Positions 6,323 through 7,320 of a DNA stretch of 7,320 bases are shown here, piece after piece. Under the pieces are notes generated by a model. It was not told where the DNA came from, did no database searches, and saw nothing but the letters and a program-made list of their open reading frames with translations. Source of the stretch: Desulfovibrionaceae bacterium UBA6814 (GTDB taxonomy: Bacteria > Desulfobacterota > Desulfovibrionia > Desulfovibrionales > Desulfovibrionaceae); NCBI GenBank assembly GCA_002452635.1, contig DKEU01000139.1:1-7320 (forward strand). The letters run 5' to 3'. The position numbers and the translations under genes are program-made. Every line of letters starts with the position of its first letter. Position 1 is the stretch's first letter.

Positions 6323-6536
6323 GGTCCTGGGATAGCACCTCCCGCCGGGCGCGAAAAGGCCGCCGTCTCAAGAGAATCCCCAGGAACCCCTGGCAAGTGA
6401 TCCTGTTCTGGGATATTTCTCCTGGCAGGCTCCGATCCCGTCCCTGTCCGGGCGGGGCTTGGCCGCCCTGGAAGAGCCATGTGCGGCACAGGACGCTCCG
6501 GATGAGAACGCCCGTTTTCCCGACCCTCAGACCCGG
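6323..6536. promoter_or_regulatory. Divergent intergenic region with a heptamer direct repeat
   Basis: This 214-base stretch must hold the promoters of both flanking genes. Its middle is less GC-rich than the surrounding genes, notably around GGGATATTTCT at 6410-6420, which could hold a -10 element for the + strand, but no convincing -35 partner is seen. CCTGGCA occurs at 6389-6395 and again at 6421-6427, 32 bases apart, with the AT-rich patch between. This could be a regulator site or chance, since CCTGGC-like words are frequent in this DNA. An N-terminal extension of the right-hand frame reaches back to 6459 but lacks a ribosome binding site and would bury the signal peptide. Confidence 0.3.
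6336..6343 (-). promoter_or_regulatory. Ribosome binding site for the spermidine-synthase-like gene
   Basis: Read on the - strand, GGGAGGTG lies 13 bases before ATG 6322. The spacing is longer than ideal, but no better site serves the alternative ATG at 6307. It supports translation beginning MDRKVM. Confidence 0.5.
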
Positions 6537-7310
6537 ATGGACGCGGCAATGGGAAGACTGACCACGATTGCGGTGCTGCTGGCCGCCTTGCTCGCAGCCG
6601 CACCGGCAGCGCATGCGTCGGACATCCTCATCGTGGGCAACGAGGCCAAGATTCCCAAGATCTACAAGGAGGACGGCCAAGCCAAGGGCATCCTCATCGA
6701 AATCGCCCGCGCCGTGGACCGCGAGCTCAAGGACCACGCCTTCACCTACCAGCTGTTCCCCTGGGCCCGGGCCTACAGCATGGCGGAGCAGGGCAAGGCC
6801 GGGATCATCGGCCTGTCCATGACCGCCCAGCGGCTGGAGACCTTCGACTATTCCGACGTGATGTACTGGGACGAGGTCATCGTGGTGGTGAAGACGGGCA
6901 AGGAATTCCCGTTCGCCGGCATCGCGGACCTGCGGGGAAAGGTCGTGGGCATCGGGCGGCGGGGCACCTTCGGCGGCGAGTTCGACCAGGCGGTCAAGAC
7001 GGGCCTGTTCACGGTCGAGGAGGATGACGGCGACGTGCCGCGCCTGAAGAAGCTTCTGGCCGGGAGGATCGACTGCGCCCTCATCAGCCCCGGGCCCTAC
7101 GCCCTGAACCGGATCGTCTCGGGCGACCGGGACCTGCTCATGGCCCGGGAGGCGTTCGTGGCGCTCCCCCAGCCCTTGGCCCGGGACCCCAACTACCTGG
7201 GATTCGCCAAGTCCATGCACATGCGGGACTTTCTGGACGAGTTCAACGCCGCGCTCCGGCGATGCCGGCAGAGCGGCGAAATCCAGCGGATCGTCGACTC
7301 CCGCCAGTAG
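6537..7310 (+). CDS. Periplasmic solute-binding protein, family 3 (amino-acid type)
   Basis: The 257-residue protein has a Sec signal peptide (hydrophobic core LTTIAVLLAALLAAA, cleavage after HA near residue 27), then a two-lobed family-3 binding domain. ATG 6537 is taken as start; ATG 6549 gives a cleaner n-region (MGRL) with GGATGGA seven bases ahead and is equally plausible. The frame runs back to GTG/TTG-type starts near 6459, but those would put some 30 residues before the signal. Family landmarks are EIARAVDRELKDH, the TAQRLETFDYSDVMYW block whose Arg99 matches the residue that usually holds the ligand carboxylate, the second-lobe GIADLRGKVVGIGRRGTFG, and KKLLAGRIDCALI. The last helix ends DEFNAALRRCRQSGEIQRIV. 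No permease or ATPase is visible to either side within the window, so it is either an orphan receptor or serves a transporter encoded elsewhere. The ligand is unknown. Confidence 0.88.
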   Translation: MDAAMGRLTTIAVLLAALLAAAPAAHASDILIVGNEAKIPKIYKEDGQAKGILIEIARAVDRELKDHAFTYQLFPWARAYSMAEQGKAGIIGLSMTAQRLETFDYSDVMYWDEVIVVVKTGKEFPFAGIADLRGKVVGIGRRGTFGGEFDQAVKTGLFTVEEDDGDVPRLKKLLAGRIDCALISPGPYALNRIVSGDRDLLMAREAFVALPQPLARDPNYLGFAKSMHMRDFLDEFNAALRRCRQSGEIQRIVDSRQ

Positions 7311-7320
7311 CCGGGACGCG

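Noticed and set aside
4346..6400. 684-codon open frame on the + strand, antisense to the membrane protein
   Set aside because: The translation is almost entirely Gln, Gly, Ala, Arg and Pro, the complement of Leu/Ala-rich membrane codons, with no domain or signal.
6382..6400. Sigma54-type promoter near CTGGCAAGTGATCC
   Set aside because: The GG element is present, but the GC element at the required spacing is missing (TGTTC instead of TTGC).
6479..6505. Short leader peptide starting at ATG 6479 before the right-hand binding protein
   Set aside because: It encodes only eight residues, has no clear regulatory codon run and no attenuator-like hairpin, so it cannot be told from chance.
3975..7220. 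Long open frame on the - strand (over 1000 codons) spanning several genes
   Set aside because: It runs antisense to the right-hand binding protein and in another frame through the membrane-protein gene, is dominated by Gly, Pro, Arg and Ala, and matches no family. It is what codon bias in GC-rich DNA produces.
1..7320. CRISPR array, tRNA, rRNA, insertion sequence or phage genes
   Set aside because: No regularly spaced repeats, no cloverleaf-like or ribosomal sequence, and no transposase, integrase or terminal inverted repeats were seen.

Overview
The DNA is very GC-rich, with G or C at almost every third codon position, and reads as a free-living Gram-negative chromosome. Evidence for the Gram-negative envelope is three exported proteins with Sec or Tat signals (two of them periplasmic binding proteins) and a possible tail of an outer-membrane receptor. 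I favour a deltaproteobacterial sulfate reducer (Desulfovibrionales). The reasons are the exported AmmeMemoRadiSam cluster, the spermidine-synthase-like membrane protein, and an intergenic hairpin flanked by GCCTCCGGCGGC that I remember as common in Desulfovibrio genomes. That placement is an inference from memory, not from a search.

Layout. (1) Positions 34-1200, + strand: a BtuF/FepB-type periplasmic binding protein with an unusual proline-rich N-terminus. Its 5' end overlaps another reading frame that looks like the last residues of a TonB-dependent receptor. (2) Positions 1201-1388: a spacer holding a degraded second copy of the 3' end of that binding-protein gene, then a ribosome binding site and a weak promoter candidate. 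(3) Positions 1389-2843 and 2845-3978, + strand: a two-gene operon separated by one base. It encodes a MEMO-AMMECR1 fusion and the partner radical SAM enzyme, so the whole AmmeMemoRadiSam system is in two genes. The fusion carries a Sec-type signal and the radical SAM protein a twin-arginine signal, so both appear to work outside the cytoplasm. (4) Positions 3979-4105: a convergent intergenic region packed with three perfect inverted repeats. (5) Positions 4106-6322, - strand: a 738-residue membrane protein with a degenerate spermidine-synthase-like domain between two membrane blocks. (6) Positions 6323-6536: a divergent intergenic region. (7) Positions 6537-7310, + strand: an orphan family-3 (amino-acid type) solute-binding protein.

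How the genes relate. The binding protein at the left probably belongs with an uptake system to the left of the window; no permease or ATPase is visible here. The MEMO-AMMECR1 and radical SAM proteins are translationally coupled and very likely act together. Their biochemical reaction is not known to me. The most interesting point is the apparent export of the whole module, which raises the question of how a radical SAM enzyme would obtain SAM and electrons in the periplasm, unless it acts before export. The right-hand genes are transcribed independently and have no visible functional link to the module.
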